The notes: generated by a model not told the origin, from the letters alone. A stretch of DNA of 64,000 nucleotides from Archivesica marissinica (GCA_014843695.1 CM026390.1:58771053-58835052), one strand, 5' to 3'; numbered from the stretch's first letter, positions 11,220 to 20,190 are shown. Translations and numbers: made by a program.

Positions 11220-12290
11220 TAATACATAAAATATTAAAAAATATTTATTACGATATTAAAAATCCTGCATCCTTTTCAGGTATAGGTAAATTATATAAAG
11301 CTGGAAAAATATTATTTAAAAAATTAACTTTAAAAGATGTTAAAACGTGGTTATCTGAACAAAAAACCTATACATTACATAAGCCTATTGTAAGAAATTT
11401 TAAACGTAGAAAAACTATAGTCGCCGGTATAGATATACAATGGCAAGCTGATTTAGCTGATATGCAAAAATTTAGTAAATATAATAATGGTTATCGTTAT
11501 TTATTATGCGTTATTGATTTATTCGCTAAAATGGCTTGGGTAAAACCTATAAAAAATAAATTATCTACAACATTAATTAAAACGTTTAATAATATATTAA
11601 ATGAATCTCATAGAATACCTAAAAGTTTACAAACGGATAAAGGTAGCGAATTTATTAATAAACCATTTCAAAAGTTTTTAAAAAATAAACATTCATTTTT
11701 TTACAATAGAAAACCCTGAAACTAAAGCTAGTGTTATTGAACGTTTTCTACGAACCCTTAAAGGTAAAATGTGGAAATATTTTACGTATAATAATACTAA
11801 AAAATATATAGATGTATTACAATATCTTATAAATAATTATAATCGATCAAAGCATAGTTCTACGGGTTATAAACCTACAGATGCTAATATCGGTAATGAA
11901 CATATAATATCGAATAATATTAATAATAATGAAATATCTAAAGATAATAAAACTATTAAAATAGGCGATCATGTTAGAATTAATAAAACTAAAAAACATT
12001 TTTACTAAAGGTTATTTACCAAATTGGACATTAGAATTATTTATTGTATATAAAGTTATTAATGGTTCTCCGATAACATTTAAGGTTCATGATTTGAACG
12101 GTGAGGAAATAAAAGGTTCATTTTATAGAAATGAATTACAATTAATTAAAAATAAAGGCGATTATGATATAGAGAAAATATTAAAACGTAGAGTTATTAT
12201 TTAAAAAGGTCGTAAAATTAAAGAAATATTTGTAAAGTGGAAAAGTTACGATAAGTCGTTTAACTCATGGATAAAAATAAAAATATGGAA
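11204..12290 (+). pseudogene. Retrovirus-type integrase with chromodomain (frameshifted)
   Basis: The family inserts element DNA into the host genome. The first frame (171 codons) carries the rve core start: an Asp in QADLAD near residue 83, a YLLCVIDLFAKMAWV strand, and the second Asp in TDKGSEF near residue 145. The catalytic Glu (VIERFLRTLK) lies in another frame after a break near 11700 by a T6 run. Further breaks occur near 12000 and 12205. A C-terminal chromodomain-like piece (EKILKRR, then FVKWKSYD and FNSW) ends the gene. This D,D(35)E core plus chromodomain is typical of Polinton and Ty3/gypsy integrases. As printed it cannot make one product. Confidence 0.85.
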
Positions 12291-12533
12291 GATAGTATAT
12301 CTATAGATAATAATCTTAATAAATCTACAACAGGTTCATTAGTTAATAAATATAAAGATATATCGGGTCTATATAGATACACGGCTCAGATGTTACTCAT
12401 CTATTGCGTATTTGCAGCTTCGGTATGGGGACTTACGTACGGCGATACAAATAATAAAGACGTTTGGCTAGTTCTTTTAAGTACAATAACGGGTATAGGC
12501 TTACCTTCGCATAAAATATCGAAACGAAGATAA
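12267..12533 (+). CDS. Small membrane protein, unknown function
   Basis: 88 codons. A hydrophilic, acidic N-terminal half is followed by two hydrophobic segments (MLLIYCVFAASVWGL, about residues 45-60; VWLVLLSTITGIGL, about 67-80) and a basic end (KISKRR), so it is probably a two-pass membrane protein. Its start overlaps the broken end of the integrase and its stop overlaps the next start in TAATG. I recognise no family. In related virus-like elements such small membrane proteins are common, but their role is unknown. Confidence 0.6.
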   Translation: MDKNKNMEDSISIDNNLNKSTTGSLVNKYKDISGLYRYTAQMLLIYCVFAASVWGLTYGDTNNKDVWLVLLSTITGIGLPSHKISKRR

Positions 12534-13402
12534 TGGAAGATTTCTATATAACCCTTATGAGCGATAGTTCTTTAAATATATATCCTAATAATACGGTAGC
12601 TGAATTTAGATGTAAATTAGCTAAACCTATAACCTTAAATAAAAAAGAAGAATGGAGCGTAGCTCTAACCGAAATCACCTATCCGGGAGCTATATTAATT
12701 GTTATAGAAGGGGAACAACATTTTGACCTTACATTACCCGATGATATAGAAGTTTTAGAACCAGGTCCTTATAGAGGTAATATACCTCTAGGTTTTTATG
12801 ATACACCTTTACAATTTATGCAAATGATAAATGCTTGTATAAAAGATATATTAGATAGTGTAATTAAAATAAGTATAACGGCTGTAATAGATAGAATACT
12901 TGAAACGGATAATGTACTTCAAATATTACTTAAATTTCGTAGTAGTAATAGTGTATGCGAATTACATGCAATACCCTTAAACGTTAATATAGGATTAACT
13001 TTTCATCCTAATATATGTAGAAAATTAGGTTTTTTAAATGCTACTACAAATTATATTTTACGGCCTATAGATATAGAACCATCCCCTTTTAAAGAACCCG
13101 TTAATCTATTAATTAATGATAGTTCTATATACGTTTACATAGATATTATAGAACCTGTAATGATATCTGATGGTGAAGAACAATTATTACGTGTTTTACC
13201 TTTTAAAGTTAAAACTAACGTTAATCATTATAGTACTAATGAATTTCAACATGATCAATATATAAAAATAAATAGTAACCGTATAGATGAAATATATGTT
13301 AATATAAAAAACGTTTTAGGTAATAATATTCATTTCAATGATGGTAAGTGTATATTAACGTTACATTTTATAAGAGACGCTATATTTAGTAATTTCGTAT
13401 AA
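12533..13402 (+). CDS. Putative virion-associated protein, copy 1 (FYITL family)
   Basis: 289 residues, intact. It opens with FYITLMSDSS, then NNTVAEFRCKLAKPI and EEWSVALTEITYPG. The next gene starts with the same pattern, so the two are paralogues. The pattern (FYITL, an N-rich strand, then W-V-A/G-L near residue 40) is, as I recall, common beside F54H12.2-like genes in invertebrate genomes and is otherwise uncharacterised. The rest looks like an all-beta protein. It begins at the ATG of a TAATG overlap and ends in another TAATG. A structural virion role is inferred from neighbours only. Confidence 0.65.
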   Translation: MEDFYITLMSDSSLNIYPNNTVAEFRCKLAKPITLNKKEEWSVALTEITYPGAILIVIEGEQHFDLTLPDDIEVLEPGPYRGNIPLGFYDTPLQFMQMINACIKDILDSVIKISITAVIDRILETDNVLQILLKFRSSNSVCELHAIPLNVNIGLTFHPNICRKLGFLNATTNYILRPIDIEPSPFKEPVNLLINDSSIYVYIDIIEPVMISDGEEQLLRVLPFKVKTNVNHYSTNEFQHDQYIKINSNRIDEIYVNIKNVLGNNIHFNDGKCILTLHFIRDAIFSNFV

Positions 13403-14575
13403 TGGAACGTTCAGAAAATTTCTATATTACATTAGATAGTCAACGTATTAAATTTAAATCTCAACAAGAAAATAATAATGCTGATTTTAAAGTCTCTATA
13501 CCTAACGGTATAACTCTAAGTAATGATAACAAATGGGAAGTAGGTTTAGTCGATGGTATTATACCTAATAAAGTATTTAACATTACAGATTCAAACAATA
13601 CATTTTTTTTAGCTATTAGAAATGCTCAATACCCCAAAAAACGAATTGAACGAGGCTATAGAGATGTACCATTTCATAATGATTATGGATTTTTTAATAA
13701 TCATTTTGATCATAAAATGAATTATAATTATAGATATAACATATTTTGGCATTATAAATACTATACAGATGTTAATCATGAATATGGATATGATAGACAT
13801 TCTGAGAGTCAATTTGCTAAAAAAAAAGGGTGTAAAATACGTTATTATGGGGCCTAAGGACGATAATACTCCTAATAAATATTACGATAATGATTGCACA
13901 TTATTACCATTTAAAATACCTAATGGAGTTTATAACGATTATAAAATCTTAACAAGTATTATGGAAGATAGCTGGAATAAAATGTTTGGTACTTTATGGG
14001 CATCTATGTCCTATAATCTTTGGGAAGCATCGATTAACGATTGGGGTACTGGTATATATTTACCTTGGAAATATAACCATAATCCTTATTATATGTATTA
14101 TAAGAAAAAATCATTATCTTTAATATCAAATACTCCAGAAAATATAGGTCTCTTAGTACCTACATTATTAGGTAATATGTTAGGTATCGATTCAAGTCAA
14201 GAAGTTATTAACTTAATTAATATACATAATAATAAGAATAAAAATTATTATTATGTATTCCCTAAAATGGATTGTTTTGTTCACGAACCATATTTATATT
14301 TAGGCCTTACAAACCTATACGTATATACAAATATCGTCGATTTTAGTATAGTAGGATCTGGACAATCGCAATTACTAAGACAATTTACGTATAATCAAGC
14401 TCCTAATGTAACTACACATAAAAGTATACAATTTAAACATATACATTATTTACCTATTACAGATAAGCGTATAAACGATATATATATATTTATACGTAAT
14501 GAATTAGGCGAACCTATTCATTTAACGGGTGATGTTTGTATAGTTAGGTTAGAATTTCGTAGAAGACCATTATGA
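13402..14575 (+). pseudogene. Putative virion-associated protein, copy 2 (frameshifted)
   Basis: The N-terminal frame (13402-13857) starts with ENFYITLDSQ and continues to KWEVGLVDGIIPNKVFNI, matching the plan of copy 1. A second frame (coding to 14575) carries the C-terminal part, including LYLGLTNLYVYTNIVDFSIVG and NDIYIFIRNELGEPIHLTG; copy 1 ends in a similar way (DEIYVNIKNVLGNNIHF). The switch falls at an A9 run near 13820, a typical place for a sequencing or slippage indel. The stop overlaps the next start in ATGA. The role is unknown. Confidence 0.65.
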
Positions 14576-14955
14576 ATATACCTGTATATAGAGGCCGTGT
14601 TAGGCAACGTGGTTATGGTTTAGGTGGAACATTAAAAACTGTTGGTAGTAATCTTATACCTTATTTAGTCGATAATATGGCTAGTACTTTACTAAATGAA
14701 GTTACAGGCGGTATACATGATGTAATACAAAAACCTAAAACATATAAACATATTGCTAAAAAAAGGGGTAAAAATGTACTTAAACACGTTACATCTAAAT
14801 TATTAACCGATTTGAAAGAAGATAAATTAATGACTGCTCTAACCGGTAATAAAAGTATAAAGGGTACTAATACTATTAATAAAGGCCAGTCTGGTTCAGG
14901 ACATAGAAAACGTTGTAACAATAATTATTTTAAAAGTAATAAAAAAGACGTTTAG
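14572..14955 (+). CDS. Small basic protein, unknown, possibly virion or core protein
   Basis: 127 residues, very basic. The N-terminus reads YRGRVRQRGYGLGGTLKTVG, followed by a short amphipathic part (LIPYLVDNMASTLLNEVTGG) and many Lys and Arg to the end (GSGHRKR). Polinton and adenovirus-type elements often encode small basic core or cement proteins next to the capsid gene, and position and charge fit that. I see no sequence proof. It overlaps the previous stop by 4 bp. Confidence 0.55.
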   Translation: MNIPVYRGRVRQRGYGLGGTLKTVGSNLIPYLVDNMASTLLNEVTGGIHDVIQKPKTYKHIAKKRGKNVLKHVTSKLLTDLKEDKLMTALTGNKSIKGTNTINKGQSGSGHRKRCNNNYFKSNKKDV

Positions 14956-14987
14956 ATTATTTCGATTAGTTTTTTTTACATATAATC

Positions 14988-16300
14988 ATGATTACTGGTT
15001 CTAGTTTATGCAATAAAGGGGAATTGGACCTCTATAGTTTACCTCCGACACTTACAACAATGGATAGAGCTTTTATTAATGAGCATCAACCATTAGTTAA
15101 TCCTTCAGGTAATACAGCGCCTATTGAATTTATAATTCCTAGGCAAACTGAAAAATGGACAGATCTTATGGATCTAGAATTAAACCTTGAAATTAAAATG
15201 GTTAAACGCGATAATAGTACTATAGATGCTGATAGTAATATATCAATTATAGAAAATCCATTACACTCATTATTTAATCATGTTGATATATATATTAACG
15301 GTAAATTAATATCTGGTAATGATAAATATTCGTATAGAGCTTTCATTGAAATTGTATGCGGTTCTAGCGAAACCGAACAAAATATGTTAGAAGATACACA
15401 ATTATGGGGAAAACCGGGAAAAGGTGAATTACGTACATTTACAACTTTTGGGGCTGAAGATGCTACTGTTAATGGAGCTAAAAAACGTAATATAAAATTA
15501 ACTGGTGATAAAGTAGTAGAATTACAAGGTAAAATACATACAGATATTACCAGACAATCTAAGTATCTACCTAATATGTGCGAATTAAAAATACGATTAG
15601 TTCGATCTTCACCAGCATTTTATATGCTAGGTAATGATGGTAATGATGGTAAAATAGAAATTATTAAAGCTGTTATGAAAGTACGAACAGTATCTTTAGA
15701 TCCTAATGTATGGGTATCTTTAAATAATGCTCTTAGGTCTACACCTATGAAAATACCTCTTAAACGTGTTGAAATTAACGTATTTACGGTTATGGATGGC
15801 TTAGTATCTAAAATAGAATCAAATCTAATACACGGTCAAATACCAAAAATAATTATTATAGGTCAAGTTAAAAACTCTGTAATGAATGGTTCAAATACTG
15901 AATCACCATTTTCATTCGAACATTTTAATATAACTAAATTAAAAGTTACCATTAATGGTACTAGTATTGACGCTAATCCATTACATATGGATTTTTCTAA
16001 TGATAATGCTAAAGTATGTCAAAGTTATAAATCTTTTTGGAAAGCTCTTGGTATAGAACATAATAAAGATCTTTATGTATTTCCAATATCTGTATATAAA
16101 CGAAAACATACTTTATGGGCTGTTGATTTTACACCCGATTTAGGCTGTGAGAAGGTCATCTTCATCCTATTAAAAATGGTAATATAGAATTTGATATGGA
16201 ATGGAGTGAAGCTTTAGTTGACCCTATAAATGTTATTGTTTATTCTGAATATGACGATATGCTCATGATCGATGGTCTACGTAATGTTATTACGTCTTAA
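14988..16300 (+). pseudogene. F54H12.2-like putative capsid protein (one late frameshift)
   Basis: The family hallmark is near the N-terminus: a K/N-G-ELDLYSLPPT motif, then PIEFIIPRQTEKWTDL and a HVDIYINGKL strand. The main frame gives 399 codons to 16187. The expected C-terminal part (DPINVIVYSEYDD, ending VITS) is in another frame and stops at 16300, so there is one frameshift near 16150, here not in a long homopolymer. This family (C. elegans F54H12.2) travels with transposon integrases. A jelly-roll capsid role is likely but is inference. Confidence 0.75.
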
Positions 16301-16305
16301 AAAAT

Positions 16306-16824
16306 ATGGATACATTTACGCTACAATATATTTTAGATACAATTTTTCCATCTTTAAACGGTATTGTATGCGCTAGAGATGAACTATTATTTGTAAATAA
16401 ACGACGTAATTGCTATATAGTTAATACAGATCCAATTTCTAAACCCGGACAACATTGGGTTTTAATTTATCGTACACATACTAATAAATGTTTTTATTTT
16501 GATTCATATGGAGTATATAATCGTATTGAAATTGATATTTATAATTTCTTAAACATAAATTGTTTAAAATTATTTAGAAATAAAAATCGTTTTCAATCTG
16601 ATTCTACGCAATTATGCGGTGTTTATTGTTTATACGTTTTATATAATCTTATAAAACATAAACAAACATTTTCGCATATAGTACTCAATACTTTTAGTGT
16701 TACAAATTATTTAGAAAATGATATTTTATTAACTAAGTGGTTTCAAAAAATTTCTCAAGAACACTTGAAATTACATCATAATGTCAAAAGTGAGGTTTGT
16801 CAAACTTGTAACTCAAGATTGTAG
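16306..16824 (+). CDS. Adenain-type cysteine protease (maturation protease)
   Basis: 172 residues, intact. The catalytic set of the adenovirus protease/Ulp1 clan (CE) is visible: His50 in GQHWVLIY, Asp66 in FYFDSYG, Gln97 and Cys104 in QSDSTQLCG (Q-x6-C, as in adenain). In related viruses this enzyme cleaves virion precursor proteins. The same fold also includes SUMO proteases, which is of interest given the SUMO-like motifs in the gene at 17826. The C-terminal end has a CQTC pair. It starts a few bases after the F54H12.2-like gene. Confidence 0.85.
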   Translation: MDTFTLQYILDTIFPSLNGIVCARDELLFVNKRRNCYIVNTDPISKPGQHWVLIYRTHTNKCFYFDSYGVYNRIEIDIYNFLNINCLKLFRNKNRFQSDSTQLCGVYCLYVLYNLIKHKQTFSHIVLNTFSVTNYLENDILLTKWFQKISQEHLKLHHNVKSEVCQTCNSRL

Positions 16825-16968
16825 GCATTTCTTATTGTATATAATAAGATGTTAAACAGCTCGACAACATTAGACCTTATTTGTCTAATACTTATTTGAT
16901 GCTTATTAAGAATAAGAATTTTAATATTTTTTCACTATTGGATTTTTTACTATTTATTAATCTGGATT

Positions 16969-17296
16969 ATGCGTTTTTTGCGAATTTTGGGGTGAGGAAT
17001 GTTCTATATGTCTTCAAGAAAATAACGATTATTATTTTATTAATGAATGCGCTTGTAAACACATTATATGCTTAGATTGTATATATAAAATTAATAAATG
17101 TCCTTTTTGTAGGCAACAATTTTCTTTTGCACCTTTACATAGACCTACTTTATATCAAAACTTAAATAATCGTACTTATCAACAATATTGGGGTATGATA
17201 ACTACAGAAACTTATATTAATAGAACTGCTCAACAATATTGGGATATGACAGACACTGAAATTGAAAGGGTCGCTGTGACTAACAACTATTATTAG
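16969..17296 (+). pseudogene. RING-finger protein 1 (frameshifted near start)
   Basis: The frame from about 16977 to the stop at 17294-17296 encodes EECSICLQ, then CACKHIICLDC and KCPFCRQQ, a complete C3HC4-like RING (E3 ubiquitin-ligase module). The only plausible start, ATG at 16969, is out of frame across a T6 run at about 16974. The C-terminal part is Tyr/Gln/Thr-rich with a repeated QQYWxM motif. A second RING gene follows at 17356. It may modify host or viral proteins by ubiquitin; no target can be seen. Confidence 0.7.
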
Positions 17297-17355
17297 TCCA
17301 GTATTTTTGGTTACAATTATTTTTACAGTTACATCTATTAAATTTTTTTTAAATT

Positions 17356-17667
17356 ATGAGTTATTTCGAATTATGGGTCGAAGAATGTTCTATATGTTTA
17401 CGAACAAATACGGATTTTTATTTCTTAAATGAATGTCAATGTAAGTCTCTGATATGTTTATATTGCGTCTCAAATTTATCTAAATGTCCTTATTGTAGAC
17501 ACGAATTAAGTATAGATAAACATTATTTTACAGATTTTTTAAATAATTTATTAATTAGACTTATTACCGTTTTTTCAAATACTGAGGAATTTTGGACTTT
17601 AACTGATGAAGCTTTAGAAAATTGGATTTCAGATACTAGTAATTTACTTATTGTAGACACGAATTAA
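17356..17667 (+). CDS. RING-finger protein 2
   Basis: 103 residues. It opens with an aromatic FELWVEECSICL segment close to that of RING 1 (FWGEECSICL), so the two are tandem duplicates. Cysteines at 11, 14, 27, 29, 34, 37, 44 and 47 form the finger, but the His of RING 1 (CKHIIC) is Ser here (CKSLIC), so zinc binding at that site must use Cys29 or is weakened. The C-terminal half is acidic and hydrophobic. The last codons lie in a 43-bp repeat of an upstream segment of the same gene, so the natural C-terminus may have been replaced. Confidence 0.7.
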   Translation: MSYFELWVEECSICLRTNTDFYFLNECQCKSLICLYCVSNLSKCPYCRHELSIDKHYFTDFLNNLLIRLITVFSNTEEFWTLTDEALENWISDTSNLLIVDTN

Positions 17668-17689
17668 GTATAGATAAACATTATTTTAC
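17489..17689 (+). repeat. 43-bp direct repeat pair in and after RING 2
   Basis: 17489-17531 and 17647-17689 are identical over about 43 bp (both contain GTAGACACGAATTAAGTATA). The first copy codes the last RING cysteine and beyond. The second adds the stop of the gene. It may be a duplication or an assembly repeat error. Confidence 0.85.
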
Positions 17690-17756
17690 TCTTATATATA
17701 TTAACTTTTTAAAATTGTTATGAATTATAAAAACACTTGAAGATACTGACTTAGTG

Positions 17757-17764
17757 TATATAAG
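17757..17764 (+). promoter_or_regulatory. TATA box for the gene at 17826
   Basis: TATATAAG sits about 62 bp before the ATG at 17826. A start near 17790 (GATTCACTCTTTAC region) would give a short leader. This supports the ATG at 17826 over the in-frame ATG at 17754, which lies upstream of the box. Confidence 0.6.
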
Positions 17765-17825
17765 AAGACGAACATCGATTCACTCTTTACTACATTTTTG
17801 TACTGCGCTGTACAATATTATCATC

Positions 17826-18533
17826 ATGACTACTACTAACGATGCAACTACTAGCGGTAAAGCTATATTAACTTTTACAACAACAACTGCTATAGATATT
17901 CCTAGTAAGCGTTCTATCGAAGAATTAATTATAGACATTGATGCTGCAATTAAATATCGTATAGATGACGATATTAAATGGAAAACTTGCGATACAGCTA
18001 AATTTGTTGATTCACAATATTTAAATCTTGTATTTATGGATGAACATAATAACGTTATATCTACACAGAATATTCCTGGACGTATTCTTGTTAAAAATCA
18101 AACGAATTATGTTGGAACTTCTACAACAGATTTAAATGAACCAATACTAACGGGTAATATGATTAAACAAGAACCAATCGTTATTGATATTAATAATGAT
18201 AATGATGATGATATACTCATTATCGAACAAATTAAAACTGAACCAGATGTTATCGTTATACAAGATGAACCTACTATTGTGCATTGGAATGATACAACTA
18301 ATGTTCAAGAAGCTACAAAACGTTGGAGCTCTATTAAACAAACTGTTAAACGAAAATGGCAGGATCGTCTAGATGGTCTACATCATCAATTTACGACTAC
18401 AGATAATACGAAATCGTGGAAAAACAGAATTGAACAAATTAGGAAACATAATCGTATTGCTACACAGAATGATCGTGATGATTATAAATATTTAAGGCGT
18501 AGTGCAAGAATTGCTACACAAAAGAGTGAATAA
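17826..18533 (+). CDS. Unknown protein with SUMO-interaction and sumoylation-like motifs
   Basis: 235 residues from the chosen start (MTTTNDATTSG); the longer frame from 17754 would start upstream of the TATA box. The N-terminal half shows no domain I know. Residues about 120-160 hold hydrophobic strings beside acids (EPIVIDIN, DDDILIIEQ, DVIVIQDEP), which look like SUMO-interaction motifs, alternating with two psi-K-x-E sites (IKQEP and IKTEPD). The C-terminal third is basic and helical (KRKWQDR, RKHNRIA, LRRSARIA), so DNA or chromatin binding is possible. This resembles regulators that recruit SUMO machinery. That is inference from motifs. Confidence 0.55.
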   Translation: MTTTNDATTSGKAILTFTTTTAIDIPSKRSIEELIIDIDAAIKYRIDDDIKWKTCDTAKFVDSQYLNLVFMDEHNNVISTQNIPGRILVKNQTNYVGTSTTDLNEPILTGNMIKQEPIVIDINNDNDDDILIIEQIKTEPDVIVIQDEPTIVHWNDTTNVQEATKRWSSIKQTVKRKWQDRLDGLHHQFTTTDNTKSWKNRIEQIRKHNRIATQNDRDDYKYLRRSARIATQKSE

Positions 18534-18794
18534 AATCTCTACAAGAACTGACGATACATTTATACACTAAGATACATTATGATGAATTGATTGAAGTGAT
18601 TATTTATATGTACTTTTTTATTATAATTGTATAACCATGTTAGATTATATGAACTGAACATTTATATGTACATTGCTTTTATAACCATGCTAGATTATTA
18701 TTCTGCGTTAGACTATAGCTTCATGAAAATAAAATCATTATGTAAACATTTATATTCTCACTTTTTATTTACTAATATACCTAAAAAATATATT

Positions 18795-18876
18795 AGTACG
18801 TGTGGGTTTCAAACCCACGAGGATATTACTCCATTACATCTTAAGTTTAACGCCTTAACCACTTGGTCAACGTACT
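18795..18876 (-). tRNA. tRNA-Leu(TAA)-like gene in the Polinton-like element
   Basis: On the minus strand, a perfect 7-bp acceptor stem AGTACGT/ACGTACT is followed by discriminator A, A box TGACCAAGTGGTTAAGGCG, anticodon loop CTTAAGA (TAA), a class II variable arm (GGAGTAATATCC) and a perfect 5-bp T stem GTGGG/CCCAC. Weak points: C56 of the T loop is T, one A-G mismatch in the anticodon stem and one weak D-stem pair. It could be a working divergent tRNA or a decaying one. The element uses TTA heavily for leucine, which this tRNA would read. Confidence 0.75.
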
Positions 18877-18908
18877 ATCATATGATCGTATTTCCAATAC
18901 CTTAAACC

Positions 18909-19012
18909 CCTGACTGAGAAGATTTATTGACTGAGAGGATTGACTGAGAAGATTTATTGACTGAGAAGATTGACTGAGAAGATTTATTGACTGAGAAGAT
19001 TTACTGAGACGA
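18909..19012 (+). repeat. Short tandem repeat near the right end of the element
   Basis: About six irregular copies of GACTGAGAAGATTTATT and a shorter form without TTTATT. It lies between the tRNA and the AT-rich end region. Its role is unknown. Confidence 0.85.
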
Positions 19013-19210
19013 AAATATATTTAATTTATATATTTTATATATAAAATAAATATATGGGATTTATATAATCGATACATTTATTATCGATTTTTTATTTTAC
19101 CTATTGGTTTTTGGCATGATGGTACACTTTTTTACTCTTTATTCAACCAAAAATTTTACAATTATACTGATTTCTTTTGGCATGATGGTACATTTTTTTT
19201 TATTCCCCCC

Positions 19211-19611
19211 CCTATACTATACTACTTATGTGTGTTAATATTATCATAAATCAAAGTCGTTGGCTGATGTTTGTTCTACAACAAATTACAACTTCTATAA
19301 TTAATTAACGAGACAAATCCCGAAACAAGAATAATACTAACATGGGTGTGATTTTGCTTTACATTTACATGCTGGTACTTGCTTAACCTTTATAAATTCG
19401 AACATAGAAGTGTTTTTATTTCTAAGAAAAAAAGGAATTTAACAGTTCCGCGCGCCGGAATTAGCCACTTAGGCACACTGCCTGTATGGATAATTCATAC
19501 TGGCCAGAAATCCAAACCAGGTTTTATTCGCCAATTAATAACGGAAAGAAAAACTATTATTTCTTAAATAAAATTAAATGTGAATAACAATTTATCGCTT
19601 GCTTACTTGCC
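19211..19611. other. Spacer after the Polinton-like element
   Basis: Unique sequence with no gene I can support. It begins after a C8 tract at about 19205, where the very AT-rich element composition ends. Confidence 0.4.
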
Positions 19612-19613
19612 TT

Positions 19614-20020
19614 ATTGACCAACACCTTCATCGTGAACAAGAATGTTGACTGTTTCCAATTTAGGTTTGCCATCGTTAGGTAATTGATTAGACACCTCTA
19701 CTGAAATATCGACCACAGTATAACTATTGTCAATAAAAACATTATTTGGCTTGACCTTAAATTGAACTTTCCTTCTAATTAATTTGTATAATATTCCCTA
19801 TTCTCACAATGCCAGATTCATCTTCACCCTTATCAGCTTTTGAATCAGAGTGCTCGTTAGCATTAGCAGCCTAATGTTTAGCTTGTATGACTCATTGCCT
19901 ACTGAATCATGTAGAGAAACTGCGGAGACCGGAGTGTTATAGCAAATTCGTGGTTTGGGTTGTGTATACGTAAATAGGCAGAAGTGCATCCGCGATCCAA
20001 TCGAATGTAGTCCCAATAAC
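19614..20020 (-). pseudogene. Unrecognised protein-coding relic
   Basis: On the minus strand three adjoining frames read like one hydrophilic protein. There is a first piece (VSLHDSVGNESYKLN), an acidic piece (ANEHSDSKADKGEDESG), and a final piece with alternating beta-like strands (RRKVQFKVKPNNVFIDN, TVVDISVEVSNQ) that ends at a stop at about 19614. The shifts fall near 19870 and 19795. I know no family. It could instead be spliced exons of a host gene. Confidence 0.3.
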
Positions 20021-20024
20021 TAAT

Positions 20025-20190
20025 ATAGTTAATTTTTCTTTTTGGTAAAAATGCATGGCAGTGTATAGTTTTTGTGTTTTTTTGGAGAAATTATGTGACT
20101 TGAGAAGACTTCAGACTAGTTGATGTGTAGAAAAGATATAAGAATTCAGGCCATTGCAAACTGAAGGTTGGTATACTGTATTATCTGGCG
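20025..20190. repeat. Dispersed repeat R1, copy 1
   Basis: Contains GACTTGAGAAGACTTCAGAC and GAAGGTTGGTATACTGTATT. A second copy with the same order of blocks lies at 26565-26735. It is an interspersed repeat of unknown class. Confidence 0.75.

Larger units (their letters stand above)
11045..19210 (+). mobile_element. Polinton/Maverick-like virus-derived element (left end in gap)
   Basis: A tightly packed, strongly AT-rich block of plus-strand genes: retrovirus-type integrase with chromodomain, F54H12.2-like protein, adenain-type protease and small ORFs. In C. elegans, F54H12.2 and the transposon integrase gene F54H12.3 carry adjacent locus names, so this gene pairing is known from Polinton-type elements. 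No protein-primed DNA polymerase, packaging ATPase or terminal inverted repeat is visible, since the left end is lost in the gap. The right edge near 19210 is inferred from the end of AT-rich sequence and a TTGGCATGATGGTACA motif present twice (about 19112 and 19178) before a C8 tract. Many genes are broken, so this is probably an old or poorly assembled copy. Confidence 0.8.

Noticed and set aside
18627..18905. 92-codon frame
   Set aside because: It overlaps the tRNA-Leu-like gene in antisense and has no other coding sign.
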